Shown: positions 1 through 15,116, counted from the stretch's first letter. The stretch: DNA of 64,000 nt from Agromyces sp. Leaf222 (GCF_001421565.1 NZ_LMKQ01000001.1:2045651-2109650); one strand, 5' to 3'. The notes: generated by a model not told the origin, from the letters alone. A program made the numbers and translations.

Positions 1-494
1 TGAGCGGTCGCACCTCGACCGCCGCCTCCCTCGACACGATCCTCGATCGCGCCGAGGCCGCGCAGGCCGTCGTCCAGCGCTTCCTCTCACGCACCTCGGT
101 GCCGGCCCTGCGGGTCAGTCTCGGCCTGGTGTTCCTCGTCTTCGGTGCACTCAAGTACCTGCCGGGCGTCAGCCCGGTCGAGGGGCTCGTCTCGCGCACC
201 TGGAACGTGCTCTCGTTCGGCGTCATCGACGGATACGCGGCGCTCGCGATCACCGCGACGCTCGAGGTGTTCGTCGGGCTCACGCTCGTCACGGGCGTCT
301 TCGTGCGGATCGGGCTCATCGCCCTCGCCGGCACGTTCGTCGGCATCTTCTCGCCGCTCGTCTTCTTCAACGCCGAGCTGTTCACCGCCGCCGGCCCGAC
401 GCTCACCGCGCAGTACATCCTGAAGGACCTGGTGCTCGTCACCGCGGCGATGGTCGTCGCCGCGACCGCGCTCAAGCGCCCGATCCGCCGGTGA
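1..494 (+). CDS. DoxX-like integral membrane protein, 5' end cut by window edge
   Basis: The reading frame is open from base 3 to the stop at 492-494. Bases 1-2 are TG, so the codon cut by the edge could be the ATG/GTG start and the gene may lack only one base. Codons 3-98 encode a polar, Ala-rich N-terminus that a start at the internal GTG (99) would discard. The rest has about four hydrophobic segments: one around VSLGLVFLVFGALKYLPG, one around the central ALAITATLEVFVGLTLVTG, one after RIGLIALAG and a last one near KDLVLVTAAMVVAATAL. Small four-helix proteins of this kind belong to the DoxX/DoxX-like superfamily; substrate and function are unknown. A hairpin terminator follows at 515-549, so this is the end of an upstream transcription unit. 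Confidence 0.75.
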   Translation, partial: SGRTSTAASLDTILDRAEAAQAVVQRFLSRTSVPALRVSLGLVFLVFGALKYLPGVSPVEGLVSRTWNVLSFGVIDGYAALAITATLEVFVGLTLVTGVFVRIGLIALAGTFVGIFSPLVFFNAELFTAAGPTLTAQYILKDLVLVTAAMVVAATALKRPIRR

Positions 495-514
495 TCGCTC
501 CCGCCCACCGCATC

Positions 515-549
515 CAGAGGGGCCGGACCGATCCGGTGCGGCCCCTCTG
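515..549 (+). terminator. Rho-independent-like terminator after the DoxX-like gene
   Basis: Arms CAGAGGGGCCG (515-525) and CGGCCCCTCTG (539-549) are perfectly complementary over 11 bp around a 13-nt loop. No T-run follows, which is common in high-GC actinobacteria. It separates the DoxX-like gene from the pyr operon promoter. Confidence 0.7.
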
Positions 550-577
550 CGTGCAACGAGCCTGATCAGGCGGCTGA

Positions 578-583
578 TAGGCT
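578..583 (+). promoter_or_regulatory. -10 hexamer of the pyr operon promoter
   Basis: TAGGCT matches the TAGGCT/TAGACT hexamers seen in front of many genes here. Transcription would start near 590 and give a leader of about 50 nt that contains the PyrR-binding hairpin. No good -35 is visible. Confidence 0.55.
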
Positions 584-594
584 CGAGGAGTTGA

Positions 595-2131
<1,537 letters not shown>

Positions 2132-2135
<4 letters not shown>

Positions 2136-3472
2136 CCGAGTCGTTCCTCATCACGGGTGCGACGCTCGCATCGGGCGAGCGCGCCGACATCCGCATCGCC
2201 GACGGTCGCATCAGCGACGTCGGTCGCATCTCGGATGCCGCGGGCGCGACGGTCGTCGACGCCGCGGGCCTGATCGCACTGCCGGGTCTGGTCGACCTGC
2301 ACACCCACCTGCGCGAGCCGGGCTACGAGCAGAGCGAGACCGTGCTCACGGGCACGCAGGCAGCTGCGGCCGGCGGCTTCACCGCGGTCTTCGCGATGGC
2401 GAACACCTCGCCCGTGGCCGACACGGCGGGCGTCGTCGAGCAGGTCGCGAGCCTCGGCACCGCGGCCGGCTACGCCACGGTGCAGCCGATCGGCGCCGTC
2501 ACCGTCGGGCTCAAGGGCGAGCAGCTCGCCGAGCTCGGGGCGATGGCCCGCTCGCGCGCCGCAGTGCGCGTCTTCAGCGACGACGGGTTCTGCGTCTTCG
2601 ACCCCCTGCTCATGCGCCGCGCCCTCGAGTACGTCAAGGCGTTCGACGGCGTCGTCGCCCAGCATGCGCAGGAGCCCCGCCTCACGCAGGGCGCGCAGAT
2701 GAACGAGGGAGCCCTCTCGGGCGAGCTCGGCCTCGCCGGCTGGCCCGCCGTGGCCGAGGAGTCGATCATCGCGCGCGACGTGCTGCTCGCCGAGCACGTG
2801 GACAGCCGCCTGCACGTGTGCCACGTGTCGACTGCCGGTTCGGTCGAAGTCATCCGGTGGGCCAAGGCCCGCGGCATCGACGTGACCGCCGAGGTCACGC
2901 CGCACCACCTGCTGCTCACCGAAGACCTCGTCGCCGGCTACGACCCGCGGTACAAGGTCAACCCGCCGCTCCGCCGTGCCGAAGACGTCGAGGCGCTGCG
3001 CGCCGCCCTCGCCGACGGCACGATCGACATCGTTGCGACCGACCATGCACCGCACCCCATCGAGGCCAAGCAGAGCGAGTGGGATGCCGCGGCGAACGGC
3101 ATGGTCGGCCTCGAGTCCGCCCTCTCGGTCGTGCACGCCGCGGCCGTCGAGAACGGCCTGCTCGACTGGTCCGACGTCGCTCGGGTGCTCTCCTCGACCC
3201 CCGCCCGCATCGGGCGCCTGGCCGGACAGGGCGAGGGCATCGTGGCGGGCGCGGCGCCCGAGGTGACGCTCTACGACCCGTCTGCGGCATCCGAGTTCGC
3301 GCTCGACCGCCTCGCCGGGCGCAGCATCAACTCGCCGTACCTCGGACGCACGCTGCCGGGGCGCGTCATCGCGACCTTCCACGCGGGCTACGCGACGCTG
3401 CTCGACGGCATCGTGCAGCCCGCCGACGAGGTCGCCCGGGCCGCGACCAACACGGGAGGCGCGCGTGGATAA
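2132..3472 (+). CDS. pyrC: Dihydroorotase
   Basis: The 446-residue amidohydrolase closes carbamoyl aspartate to dihydroorotate. Metal ligands are visible in [10 protein letters not shown] (H57, H59), and the late metal-binding/catalytic motif TDHAPH has D304. It is of the longer class-I-like type usual in Gram-positive bacteria. It sits between pyrB (ATGA overlap) and the small membrane protein gene, whose GTG start lies 8 nt inside the pyrC end. Confidence 0.96.
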
Positions 3473-4022
3473 GTGGATCGGCGCCCTCGTCGCGCTCGTC
3501 GTCGTGGGCGGCCTGCTCTGGCTCGCCTACCGCGCGTGGCGTCGCCGCGAGCGACGCGACGCGACGCTGTCGGCCTACCCGCTGCCCGCGCTGGAGGGCA
3601 AGGCGCTCCTCGAGACCGAGGTGCTCTATGTGGCGACGACGCCGATCGGCTCGCCGCTCGAGCGGCTCGCCGTGCAGGGCCTCGCGTTCCGCGGCTCCGG
3701 GCGAGTCGAGGTGTTCCCCGAGGGCGTCGTGCTCCGCATCGCCGGCGAGCAGCCCTCGTTCCTGCCCGCGGCACGCGTCGTGTCGGCGGGGGAGGCCACC
3801 TACGCGATCGATCGCGGAGTCGAGCCCGGCGGCCTCGTCGCGCTCAGCTGGATCGTCGATCTCCACGACGCAGAGCCCGAGCAGGTCGCACCCTACGTCG
3901 ACTCCTACCTCAGAGCCCGGCACCAGGGCGACTCGGCGCGGATCATCGTCGCCGTCAACGACATCGCTGCAGCACGCACCGTGATGCAGCCCCACCATGA
4001 GAGCGAGGCCTCGGATGACTGA
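3465..4022 (+). CDS. Pyrimidine-operon single-pass membrane protein (PH-like domain candidate)
   Basis: The 185-residue protein has one N-terminal transmembrane helix (about residues 5-25, [21 protein letters not shown]), followed by a basic stretch RRRERR that suggests the C-terminal part is cytoplasmic. The remaining ~150 residues are rich in short beta-like segments, consistent with a bacterial PH-like domain, but I cannot prove the fold. The GTG start overlaps pyrC by 8 nt and the stop overlaps carA by 8 nt, so it is firmly embedded in the operon. M. tuberculosis has a membrane protein in the same slot (Rv1382, between pyrC and carA). Its role is unknown; the position suggests a link to pyrimidine synthesis. 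Confidence 0.85.
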   Translation: MDKWIGALVALVVVGGLLWLAYRAWRRRERRDATLSAYPLPALEGKALLETEVLYVATTPIGSPLERLAVQGLAFRGSGRVEVFPEGVVLRIAGEQPSFLPAARVVSAGEATYAIDRGVEPGGLVALSWIVDLHDAEPEQVAPYVDSYLRARHQGDSARIIVAVNDIAAARTVMQPHHESEASDD

Positions 4023-5171
4023 GACCACCACCCGCCCGCACGAGCCGGCCGTGCTCGTGCTCGAGGACGGCACCCGCTACGAGGGCCGGGCCTACGGCGC
4101 CCGCGGACGCACCCTCGGCGAAGCCGTCTTCTCGACCGGCATGACCGGCTACCAGGAGACCCTGACCGACCCGTCGTACGCGGGCCAGATCGTCATGATG
4201 ACGGCGCCGCACATCGGCAACACCGGCATGAACGACGAGGACATGGAGTCCGCCCGCATCTGGGTCTCCGGCTTCATCGTGCGCGACCCGTCACGCGTCG
4301 TGTCGAACTTCCGCTCGCAGCGGAGCCTCGACGACGACCTCGCCTCCTCCGGCGTCGTCGGCATCAGCGGCATCGACACGCGCGCCCTGACCCGGCACCT
4401 GCGCTCGGCCGGCGCCATGCGCTCCGGCATCTTCTCGGGCGACGCGTTCGCGCTCACCCACGGCGAGCAGCTCGAGCTCGTGCAGACGGCCGCCGAAATG
4501 AGCGGCCGGAACCTCTCGGGCGACGTCTCGACGACCGAGCCGTACCAGCTTCCGGCCACCGGCGAGCGCGTCGGCACGGTCGCCGTGCTCGACCTCGGCG
4601 TGAAGACCTCGACCCTGAACTTCCTCGCCGAGCGCGGCTTCGACGTGAACGTCCTCCCGCAGTCGGTCACCGCCGAAGAGGTGCTCGCACTCGCGCCCGA
4701 CGCCCTGTTCTTCTCGAACGGGCCCGGCGACCCCGCGGCATCCGATCGACATGTCGAGATCCTCCGCAGCGCGCTCCGGGCCGGCGTGCCGTATTTCGGC
4801 ATCTGCTTCGGCAACCAGCTCCTCGGTCGCGCGCTCGGCTACGGCACCTACAAGCTGCCGTTCGGCCACCGCGGCATCAACCAGCCCGTGGTCGACAAGG
4901 CCACCGGCCGCGTCGAGATCACCGCGCACAACCACGGCTTCGCCGTCGACGCCCCGATCGACCGGGTCAGCGAGTCCAGCGAGGGCTTCGGCCGCGTCGA
5001 GGTCAGCCACGTCGACCTCAACGACAACGTCGTCGAGGGCCTCAACTGCCTCGACATCCCAGCCTTCTCGGTGCAGTACCACCCGGAGTCCGCGGCCGGC
5101 CCGCACGACGCCAACTATCTCTTCGACCGGTTCCGCGACATGGTCATCGCGAGCAAGGAGAACCAGGCCTG

Positions 5172-5172
<1 letters not shown>
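4015..5172 (+). CDS. carA: Carbamoyl-phosphate synthase small (glutaminase) subunit
   Basis: The 385-residue protein releases ammonia from glutamine for CarB. The N-terminal half is the CPSase small-chain domain ([19 protein letters not shown]); the C-terminal half is a class I glutaminase with nucleophile C264 in [10 protein letters not shown] and H356/E358 in QYHPE. I chose ATG 4015 over an in-frame ATG 18 nt upstream because the family normally begins a few residues before the VLVLEDGT strand and a purine-rich GAGCGAGG lies just before it. The start overlaps the preceding stop by 8 nt; the stop shares one base with the carB ATG (TGATG). Confidence 0.96.
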
Positions 5173-8455
<3,283 letters not shown>

Positions 8456-8459
<4 letters not shown>

Positions 8460-9334
8460 GCGACCTGATTCCCTTCGGCGAACGCCTGGCATCGGTCTTC
8501 GCCGCATACGGCCGTCTCTGCGTCGGGCTCGATCCCCACGCCTCGCTCCTCGAGCGGTGGGGGCAGCCCGACTCGGCCGAGGGCCTTCGCGAATTCGGCC
8601 TGCGGGTCATCGAGGCCGCGGCCGATCGCGTCGGCATCCTGAAGCCGCAGATCGCGTTCTTCGAGCGCCACGGGGCCGCGGGTTACGCGGTGCTCGAGCG
8701 GCTGCTGGCCGAGGCGCGCGAGGCGGGACTGCTCGTGATCGCCGACGTCAAGCGCGGCGACATCGGCTCGACGGTCGAGGCGTACGGCGAGTCGTGGCTC
8801 CGGCGCGGCTCCAGCCTCGAGGCCGACGCGATGACGATCAGCGCCTACCAGGGGCTCGGTTCGATCGAGCAGGTCATGGCCGCGGCCGAGGCGGCGGGCA
8901 AGGGCCTGTTCGTGCTCGCCGCGACGTCCAACCCCGAGGCGGCGGCGATCCAGCGCGCCGTGCTGCAGCAGTCGAGTCGCGCAGGGCACACGGTGGCCGG
9001 CGCGATCACGCAGGGCGTCATCGGATGGAACCAGGGTCGAGCGGATGCCGCGTCGAACCCGTTCGGCTCCATCGGCGTCGTGTTCGGCGCGACGACCGAC
9101 CTCAAGGCGGCCGGCGTCCCGACCGATATCGAACCGCCGCGACCCGGGCTTCCGGTGCTCGCCCCCGGATTCGGACATCAGGGCGCCGAGCCCGGCGACC
9201 TGCGCGTGCGCTTCGGCGGCTACGCCGCCGGCGTCATCGCGAACGAGTCCCGGTCGCTGCTCTCGGCCGGCCCAGACGGGCTGGGTGACGCGATCGCCCG
9301 GCGCGCCGACGAGTATGGGGCCGCCGGTGCCTGA
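8456..9334 (+). CDS. pyrF: Orotidine-5'-phosphate decarboxylase (type 2)
   Basis: The 292-residue enzyme decarboxylates OMP to UMP, the last step of the pathway. The catalytic motif DVKRGD is visible (D97, K99), and the sequence and length match the longer type-2 subfamily of actinobacteria. The start overlaps carB (ATGA). There is no pyrD in this operon; dihydroorotate dehydrogenase must be encoded elsewhere. The end overlaps the mIHF-gmk start by 8 nt. Confidence 0.95.
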
Positions 9335-10244
9335 GCAGAACACGAGATCCACGCCACCCGAGGTCGACCGCGTCGCGGCGTCCCGTGCCGCCGTCGCAGC
9401 CCGGCGCGCGCGGGCGGGCGTGAAGTCCGAGATCGCGGCCGGCTCGCGCAGTCCGCTCGACGTGCTCCGCGTCGCGTTCGCCGAGCCCGACTCTGCTGAG
9501 GGCCGCCTGCGGGTCACCGAGTTCCTGACGTCGATCCCGGCGATCGGCGTGACCAAGTGCGCCCGGATCCTCGAGGACCTCGAGATCTCGACGGCGAAGC
9601 GCCTCGGCGGCCTCGGCCGCCTGCAGCGCCGACGGCTCCGCGAGTTCGTCGCGGGCTGGGTCGCCTCCCACGGCGGCACCGGCGATCGACTCGTCGTGCT
9701 GGCCGGTCCGACGGCCGTGGGCAAGGGCACGGTCGCCTCGTACATCCGCCGCCACCATCCCGAGGTCAGGCTGTCGGTGTCGGCGACCACGCGCGCGCCG
9801 CGACCGGGCGAGGTCGAGGGGGAGAGCTACTTCTTCGTCGACGATGCCGAGTTCGACCGCATGGTCGAGGCGGGCGACCTGCTCGAGTGGGCGACCGTGC
9901 ACAACGCGTACCGCTACGGCACGCCGCGCGGCCCGGTCGAGCAGGCCATCGCCGCCGGCGACAGCGTGCTGCTCGAGATCGACATCCAGGGCGCACGCTC
10001 GGTTCGCCGTGCGATGCCCGAGGCGACGCTCGTGTTCCTGCTCCCGCCCACGTGGGACGAACTGGTGCGCCGGCTCGTCGGTCGCGGCACCGAATCGCCG
10101 GCCGAGCAGCAGCGCCGTCTCGAGACCGCGAAGGTCGAGCTCGCGGCCGTCGACGAGTTCGATCACCAGGTCGTCAATCACGACGTGCCCGAGGCTGCGC
10201 AAAAGGTCGTAGACTTGATGAGGCCCCGTTCAGGGCGGCGTTGA
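9327..10244 (+). CDS. gmk: Fusion protein: mIHF-type nucleoid domain + guanylate kinase
   Basis: The 305-residue protein has two parts. Residues ~13-110 resemble actinobacterial integration host factor (mIHF): a basic helix followed by the helix-two-turn-helix region [17 protein letters not shown] and a [11 protein letters not shown] segment. Residues ~120-305 are a complete guanylate kinase with P-loop GPTAVGKGT (127-135) and the GMP-binding [19 protein letters not shown]; it phosphorylates GMP to GDP. In M. tuberculosis mihF and gmk are separate neighbours at this point, so the genes appear fused in frame. I prefer GTG 9327 (8-nt overlap with pyrF, GGGG just upstream); ATG 9315 is an alternative. 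No break or stop lies between the two halves. Confidence 0.9.
   Translation: MPEQNTRSTPPEVDRVAASRAAVAARRARAGVKSEIAAGSRSPLDVLRVAFAEPDSAEGRLRVTEFLTSIPAIGVTKCARILEDLEISTAKRLGGLGRLQRRRLREFVAGWVASHGGTGDRLVVLAGPTAVGKGTVASYIRRHHPEVRLSVSATTRAPRPGEVEGESYFFVDDAEFDRMVEAGDLLEWATVHNAYRYGTPRGPVEQAIAAGDSVLLEIDIQGARSVRRAMPEATLVFLLPPTWDELVRRLVGRGTESPAEQQRRLETAKVELAAVDEFDHQVVNHDVPEAAQKVVDLMRPRSGRR
10210..10215 (+). promoter_or_regulatory. Candidate -10 for rpoZ inside the end of gmk
   Basis: TAGACT lies in the 3' end of the gmk frame, about 95 nt before rpoZ. It matches the local -10 type and would give a leader of about 90 nt. No -35 is clear, so this is a weak call. Confidence 0.35.
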
Positions 10245-10309
10245 GCTGCCCGGGTCACGATTTTCCGGCGCACGCGAGGTGCGCATGTTCGTTTCGAAGG
10301 AGTATCTCC

Positions 10310-10567
10310 ATGGCTGAGAAGCTGTCCGGCATCATCGACCCGCCCATCGACGACCTGCTGTCGAAGGTCGATTCCAAGTACCAGCTCGTGATCTTCGCCT
10401 CCAAGCGCGCGCGTCAGATCAACGACTACTACGCCGACCTGCACGAGGGCAGCCTGTTCGACAACGTCGGCCCGCTGGTCGACTCGTCGATCGACGACAA
10501 GCCCCTCTCGGTGGCGATGCACGAGATCAACGAAGACAAGCTGGTGCTCCGCCCCCTCGGCGAGTAA
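10310..10567 (+). CDS. rpoZ: RNA polymerase omega subunit
   Basis: The 85-residue protein is the small omega subunit that helps fold and hold RpoC in core RNA polymerase. The motif [19 protein letters not shown] is the conserved omega core. ATG 10310 is preceded by a good ribosome binding site (GAAGGAG, 10296-10302). It lies between gmk and coaBC as in other actinobacteria. Confidence 0.95.
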   Translation: MAEKLSGIIDPPIDDLLSKVDSKYQLVIFASKRARQINDYYADLHEGSLFDNVGPLVDSSIDDKPLSVAMHEINEDKLVLRPLGE

Positions 10568-10577
10568 GCACGAGCGG

Positions 10578-11843
10578 ATGTCGCGGCTCAACATCGTCGT
10601 CGGCATCACGGGCGGCATCGCGGCGTACAAGGCGGTCGGCGTCGTGCGGGCCCTCGTGCTCGCCGGGCATGACGTGCACGTGGTGCCGACCGACGGCGCG
10701 CTCCGCTTCGTGGGGCGACCGACGCTCGAGGCGATCTCGCGCAACCCGGTGCACACCGACCTCTACGAGGGTGTCGCCGAGGTGCGCCACGTGGCGATCG
10801 GCCAGGCGGCCGACCTCATCGTGATCGCCCCGGCGACGGCGAACACCATCGCCAAGCTCGCGGCGGGACTCGCCGACGACCTCCTCGGCAACACGGTGCT
10901 CGCGAGTGAGGCGCCGATCGTCATCGCTCCCGCGATGCACACCGAGATGTGGCGCAATGCGGCGACGGTCGCCAACGTGGTGACGCTGCGCGAGCGCGGC
11001 ATCACGATCATCGGTCCCGCGGTCGGCCAGCTCACCGGCACCGACAGCGGACCAGGTCGCATGGAGGAGCCCGACGTCATCGTCGCGGCCGCACTGGCCA
11101 GGGTCGCGGCTGCCGCTCCCGAGGCGCGCGGTGATCTCGCCGGTCGCCACGTGGTCGTGACGGCGGGCGGCACGCGCGAGCCGCTCGATCCCGTGCGCTT
11201 CCTGGGCAACCGTTCCAGCGGCAAGCAGGGCGTCGCGATCGCCGAGGCGGCGCGCGCCAGGGGTGCTCGGGTGACGCTGATCGCCGCGAACCTCGAGGTC
11301 GCCGCGCCCGGCGGTTGCGACATCCGCCCGGTCTCGACGACCCTCGAGCTGCAGGCTGCAGTGACCGAGGCCGCACAGGGCGCCGACCTGGTGGTCATGG
11401 CGGCCGCGGTCGCCGACTACCGTCCCGCCGAGGTCAGCGAGTCGAAGATCAAGAAGCAGCCGGGCGACGACGGGCTCACCCTCGAGCTCGTGCGCAACCC
11501 CGACATCCTCGCCGGGCTCGGACATGCGCCCCATGATGGCACGCTGCTCGTGGGGTTCGCGGCAGAGACCGAGGCCGACGACGACCGACTGCTCGCGCTC
11601 GGCGCGGCCAAGCTCGAGGCGAAGGGCGCCGACCTGCTCGTGGTCAATCGCGTCGGCTGGACCGAGGGCTTCGCCCGAGACGACAACCGCGTCGTCATCC
11701 TCGGCAATGAAGGTGTCCTCGCGCGTGCCGTCGGCAGCAAGATGTCAGTGGCGCACGAGATCCTCGATGTCGCAGTGCCGCAGCTGCACGACCGAGCACC
11801 GGGTTCGAGCGACGGGCCTGAGCGGTCGGATCCGTCCGGCTGA
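10578..11843 (+). CDS. coaBC: Bifunctional phosphopantothenoylcysteine decarboxylase / phosphopantothenate-cysteine ligase
   Basis: The 421-residue flavoprotein performs two steps of coenzyme A synthesis. The N-terminal CoaC domain (1-~185) shows [10 protein letters not shown], the FMN-site APATANT and the substrate-loop motif PAMHTEMW starting at residue 118 (His where many bacteria have Asn, as in other actinobacteria). The CoaB domain starts near residue 190 with [16 protein letters not shown] and the RSSGKQG loop. The start lies 10 nt after rpoZ. Confidence 0.95.
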   Translation: MSRLNIVVGITGGIAAYKAVGVVRALVLAGHDVHVVPTDGALRFVGRPTLEAISRNPVHTDLYEGVAEVRHVAIGQAADLIVIAPATANTIAKLAAGLADDLLGNTVLASEAPIVIAPAMHTEMWRNAATVANVVTLRERGITIIGPAVGQLTGTDSGPGRMEEPDVIVAAALARVAAAAPEARGDLAGRHVVVTAGGTREPLDPVRFLGNRSSGKQGVAIAEAARARGARVTLIAANLEVAAPGGCDIRPVSTTLELQAAVTEAAQGADLVVMAAAVADYRPAEVSESKIKKQPGDDGLTLELVRNPDILAGLGHAPHDGTLLVGFAAETEADDDRLLALGAAKLEAKGADLLVVNRVGWTEGFARDDNRVVILGNEGVLARAVGSKMSVAHEILDVAVPQLHDRAPGSSDGPERSDPSG

Positions 11844-11892
11844 CGCCGGGATCCCGCCGACGCCCGAGCCGCACACGCATCACCGACGAAAG

Positions 11893-11898
11893 TAGAAC
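11893..11898 (+). promoter_or_regulatory. Possible -10 for metK
   Basis: TAGAAC ends 7 nt before the metK ATG, the spacing of the leaderless promoters elsewhere in the window, but it lacks the final T. A weak GAAAG is also present upstream, so a leadered mRNA is equally possible. No SAM riboswitch fits in the 62-nt gap. Confidence 0.35.
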
Positions 11899-11905
11899 CG
11901 CGACC

Positions 11906-13099
11906 ATGAGCCAGCTTCGACTGTTCACCTCCGAGTCGGTCACCGAGGGGCACCCCGACAAGATCTGCGACCAGATCTCGGACTCCATCCTCGACGCGCT
12001 GCTGACGGTCGACCCGCACAGCCGGGTCGCGGTCGAGACGCTCGTGACGACCGGCTTGGTGCACGTCGCAGGCGAGGTCACCACCTCGGGGTACGTCGAG
12101 ATCCCGGCGATCGTGCGCGAGCGGGTCACCTCGATCGGCTACAACTCCTCCGACGTCTGGTTCGACGGCCGCTCGTGCGGCGTGTCCGTCTCGATCGGCG
12201 GCCAGTCGCCCGACATCGCGCAGGGTGTCGACGACGCGTTCGAGTCGCGCGAGCGCTCGAGCGAAGACCTCCTCGACAAGCAGGGGGCCGGCGATCAGGG
12301 CATCATGTTCGGCTACGCCACGCGCGAGACGCCGCAGCTCATGCCGGTGCCGATCTGGATCGCGCACCGCCTCGCCGAACGGCTCACCGAGGTGCGCAAG
12401 GGCGGCGAGCTCGACTACCTGCGCCCCGACGGCAAGACCCAGGTCACGGTCGGCTACGACGGGCAGGTGCCCCGCACCATCGAGACGGTCGTGCTCTCGA
12501 CCCAGCATTCGCCGAAGGTCTCGACCGAGCAGCTCCGCGCCGAGGTCGAGGAGCTCGTGATCAAGCCCGTGCTCGACACCGTCGATCTCGCGCGCCCAGA
12601 GCTCAACGTCCTCATCAACCCGACCGGGCGGTTCGAGATCGGCGGCCCGCAGGGCGACGCCGGGCTGACCGGCCGCAAGATCATCATCGACACCTACGGC
12701 GGTGCCAGCCGGCACGGCGGCGGCGCGTTCAGCGGCAAGGACCCCTCGAAGGTCGACCGCTCCGCGGCCTACGCCATGCGATGGGTCGCGAAGAACGCGG
12801 TCGCGGCCGGCCTCGCCGACCGGCTCGAGGTCCAGATCGCGTACGCGATCGGCAAGGCAGCGCCGGTGGGCCTCTACGTCGAGACGTTCGGCACGGCCCA
12901 GGTGCCGGAAGAGCGCATCATCGCCGCGATCCGCGAGGTGTTCGACCTCCGCCCTGCGGCGATCATCCGCGATCTCGACCTGCTGCGGCCGATCTACGCC
13001 CAGACCGCCGCCTACGGGCACTTCGGGCGCGAACTCCCCGACTTCACGTGGGAGCGTCTCGACCGCGTCGACGACCTGCGCGCCACCGCCGGGCTCTGA
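11906..13099 (+). CDS. metK: S-adenosylmethionine synthetase
   Basis: The 397-residue enzyme makes S-adenosylmethionine from methionine and ATP. The N-terminal [17 protein letters not shown], the central [12 protein letters not shown] and the C-terminal [19 protein letters not shown] loops are canonical. Length is normal. It is followed after one base by priA, an order also known from M. tuberculosis, where the two are near each other. Confidence 0.97.
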   Translation: MSQLRLFTSESVTEGHPDKICDQISDSILDALLTVDPHSRVAVETLVTTGLVHVAGEVTTSGYVEIPAIVRERVTSIGYNSSDVWFDGRSCGVSVSIGGQSPDIAQGVDDAFESRERSSEDLLDKQGAGDQGIMFGYATRETPQLMPVPIWIAHRLAERLTEVRKGGELDYLRPDGKTQVTVGYDGQVPRTIETVVLSTQHSPKVSTEQLRAEVEELVIKPVLDTVDLARPELNVLINPTGRFEIGGPQGDAGLTGRKIIIDTYGGASRHGGGAFSGKDPSKVDRSAAYAMRWVAKNAVAAGLADRLEVQIAYAIGKAAPVGLYVETFGTAQVPEERIIAAIREVFDLRPAAIIRDLDLLRPIYAQTAAYGHFGRELPDFTWERLDRVDDLRATAGL

Positions 13100-13100
13100 C

Positions 13101-15056
13101 GTGGCGGGCGGCTCCGTCGCCAGGGTGCTGCTCGACTCCCCGCTTCCGCAGCTCGACCAGCTCTTCGACTACCGGGTTCCCGAGCGACTGCGCGACCAGG
13201 CGCGACCCGGGGTGCGCGTGCGCGCGCCGCTGCGGTCCGGCGGGCGCATCGCGAACGGCTGGCTGGTCGAGCTCGCCGAGACGAGCGAGTTCGAGGGGCG
13301 GCTCAGCGACCTCGAAGACGTCGTCTCCGAGGTGCCGCTGCTGACCCCCGAGGTCTGGACGCTCGCCCGTGCTGCCGCCGATCGCGCGGCGGGCAATGCG
13401 AGCGACGTGCTGCGACTCGCGGTGCCGTCCCGGTACGTGCGCGTCGAGCGCGCCTGGTCTGCGGCGGCGCCGGACACGGGTGAGCTCCCCGTCGACGTGG
13501 CTCCCGTGCACGGCGCTCCATCGGGCCGCGTCGAGACCGGCATCGCGGCGGGCGAGCGGATGTCGCTGGCCGCCGATCCTCGCCCGGTTCGCCTCTCCTC
13601 GGGGGTCTGGGTCGGCGCCTGGGCGTTGACGATGGCGCAGGCCGCGGCCCACGCGCTCGCCTCCGATCGGTCGAGCCTGCTCGTGGTGCCCGACTACCGC
13701 GACCAGGATCAGCTCGAGGCGGCCCTCGCGGCCACGGTCGATGCGCGACGCGTGCTGCGCACCGACGCCAGGCAGGCCGGCGGCGTCAGGTTCCGGGCGT
13801 TCCTCGACGCGACGGGCGATGCGGCGCGCGTGATCATCGGCAATCGGTCGACGGTGTACGCACCGGCGAGTCGGCTCGGGCTCATCGCGCTGTGGGACGA
13901 CGGCGACTCGCTCATGAACGAGCCGCTGTCGCCCGGCGTGCACCCGAGGGACGCCGCGCTGATCCGTCAGGAGCAGTCCGGGGCGGCCATGCTCGTGCTC
14001 TCGCACTCGCCGAGCGTCGAGGTGGCGCGGCTCGTCGAGATCGGCTGGATGCACGAGGTTCCGGCCGAGCGCCACGCACGGCCACGGGTGATCGCGACCG
14101 AGCATCAGCACACGCCCGAGACGACCTCGGCGCGCATCCCCACCGCGGCGTGGCGCCAGGCGCAGGAGGCGGTGCAGTCGGGCCCGGTGCTGGTGCAGGT
14201 GGCGCGCCCGGGCAACACGCCGCAGCTGGCGTGCGACCGCTGCCGAGAGCCGGCCAGGTGCGCCGCGTGCGGCGGCGGGCTCGCGATCCCGCGCTCGGGT
14301 GGGGCGGCGAGATGCGTGCTCTGCGGCACCGCGGCGACGGGCTGGGCGTGCCCGACGTGCGAGGGCACCCGCCTGCGTGCGGTCACGATCGGGGCCAGTC
14401 GAACGGCCGACGAGTTGGGCCGGGCGTTCCCGAACACGAGGGTGGTGCTCTCCGACGGCGAGAAGCCCGTGCTGCGCGTCGGCGGCGAGCCCGCCCTGGT
14501 GGTCGCGACGAGGGGTGCCGAGCCGATCGCCGACGGCGGCTATCGCGCCGTGCTGCTGCTCGACGGCGAACGCATGCTGCTCCGCGAGTCCCTCCGGGTG
14601 GCCGAGGACTGCCTGCGGTGGTGGTCGAACGCGGCGGCGCTCGTGGCTCCGGGCTCGCCGGTGTTCCTGGTCGGCGTCGGCGGTGCGCTCGCGACCGCGT
14701 TGACGACGTGGCGGCAGGCCGACTGGGCCGGCGCCGAACTCGCGTCGCGGCGGGCGCTGCGGTTCCCGCCCGCGGTGCGGGTGGCGAGCGTCACCGCGTC
14801 GGCGGCGAACGTGGCGGCGGCGATCACGGCGGCCGAGGCCGCCGTCGGCGTCGATGTGCTCGGACCGGTCCCTGTCGATGACGGCCTCGTGCGGGCCCTC
14901 GTGCGGTTCGACTACGGTTCGGGGGCGCGAGTGGCAAACGAGTTGCGTTCCGAGATGATCCGGGTCGCGACCGAGCGTCGCAGGCCCGTCGCCGGCCGTC
15001 CGGTTCGGAGGCCCGCCGTGCTCCGGGTGCGGTTCGACGACCCCGAGGTGCCCTGA
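13101..15056 (+). CDS. priA: PriA-like primosomal protein N' lacking helicase motifs
   Basis: The 651-residue protein keeps the N-terminal PriA DNA-binding domain (LLDSPLPQLDQLFDYRVPE) and the zinc-binding insert, with eight cysteines between residues 378 and 420 (CDRC, CAAC, CVLC, CPTC). The ATPase core has lost its catalytic signatures: no GxxGxGKT Walker A loop is present and the DEAH box is replaced by ALWDDGD around residue 265. This is the recognised actinobacterial form, described as probably without helicase activity. It may act as a structural loader in replication restart. The GTG start lies one base after the metK stop. Confidence 0.88.
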   Translation: MAGGSVARVLLDSPLPQLDQLFDYRVPERLRDQARPGVRVRAPLRSGGRIANGWLVELAETSEFEGRLSDLEDVVSEVPLLTPEVWTLARAAADRAAGNASDVLRLAVPSRYVRVERAWSAAAPDTGELPVDVAPVHGAPSGRVETGIAAGERMSLAADPRPVRLSSGVWVGAWALTMAQAAAHALASDRSSLLVVPDYRDQDQLEAALAATVDARRVLRTDARQAGGVRFRAFLDATGDAARVIIGNRSTVYAPASRLGLIALWDDGDSLMNEPLSPGVHPRDAALIRQEQSGAAMLVLSHSPSVEVARLVEIGWMHEVPAERHARPRVIATEHQHTPETTSARIPTAAWRQAQEAVQSGPVLVQVARPGNTPQLACDRCREPARCAACGGGLAIPRSGGAARCVLCGTAATGWACPTCEGTRLRAVTIGASRTADELGRAFPNTRVVLSDGEKPVLRVGGEPALVVATRGAEPIADGGYRAVLLLDGERMLLRESLRVAEDCLRWWSNAAALVAPGSPVFLVGVGGALATALTTWRQADWAGAELASRRALRFPPAVRVASVTASAANVAAAITAAEAAVGVDVLGPVPVDDGLVRALVRFDYGSGARVANELRSEMIRVATERRRPVAGRPVRRPAVLRVRFDDPEVP

Positions 15057-15116
15057 ATCGCGTTCCGCCCCGACCCCGACGACGACGTCGGATCCGGCGT
15101 CGACCCGGTCGTCGGC

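Noticed and set aside
9315..9326. ATG 9315 as start of the mIHF-gmk fusion
   Set aside because: It would lengthen the overlap with pyrF to 20 nt and has a poorer ribosome binding site than GTG 9327; it cannot be fully excluded.
11844..11905. SAM riboswitch before metK
   Set aside because: The gap is only 62 nt and shows none of the SAM-riboswitch conserved stems.
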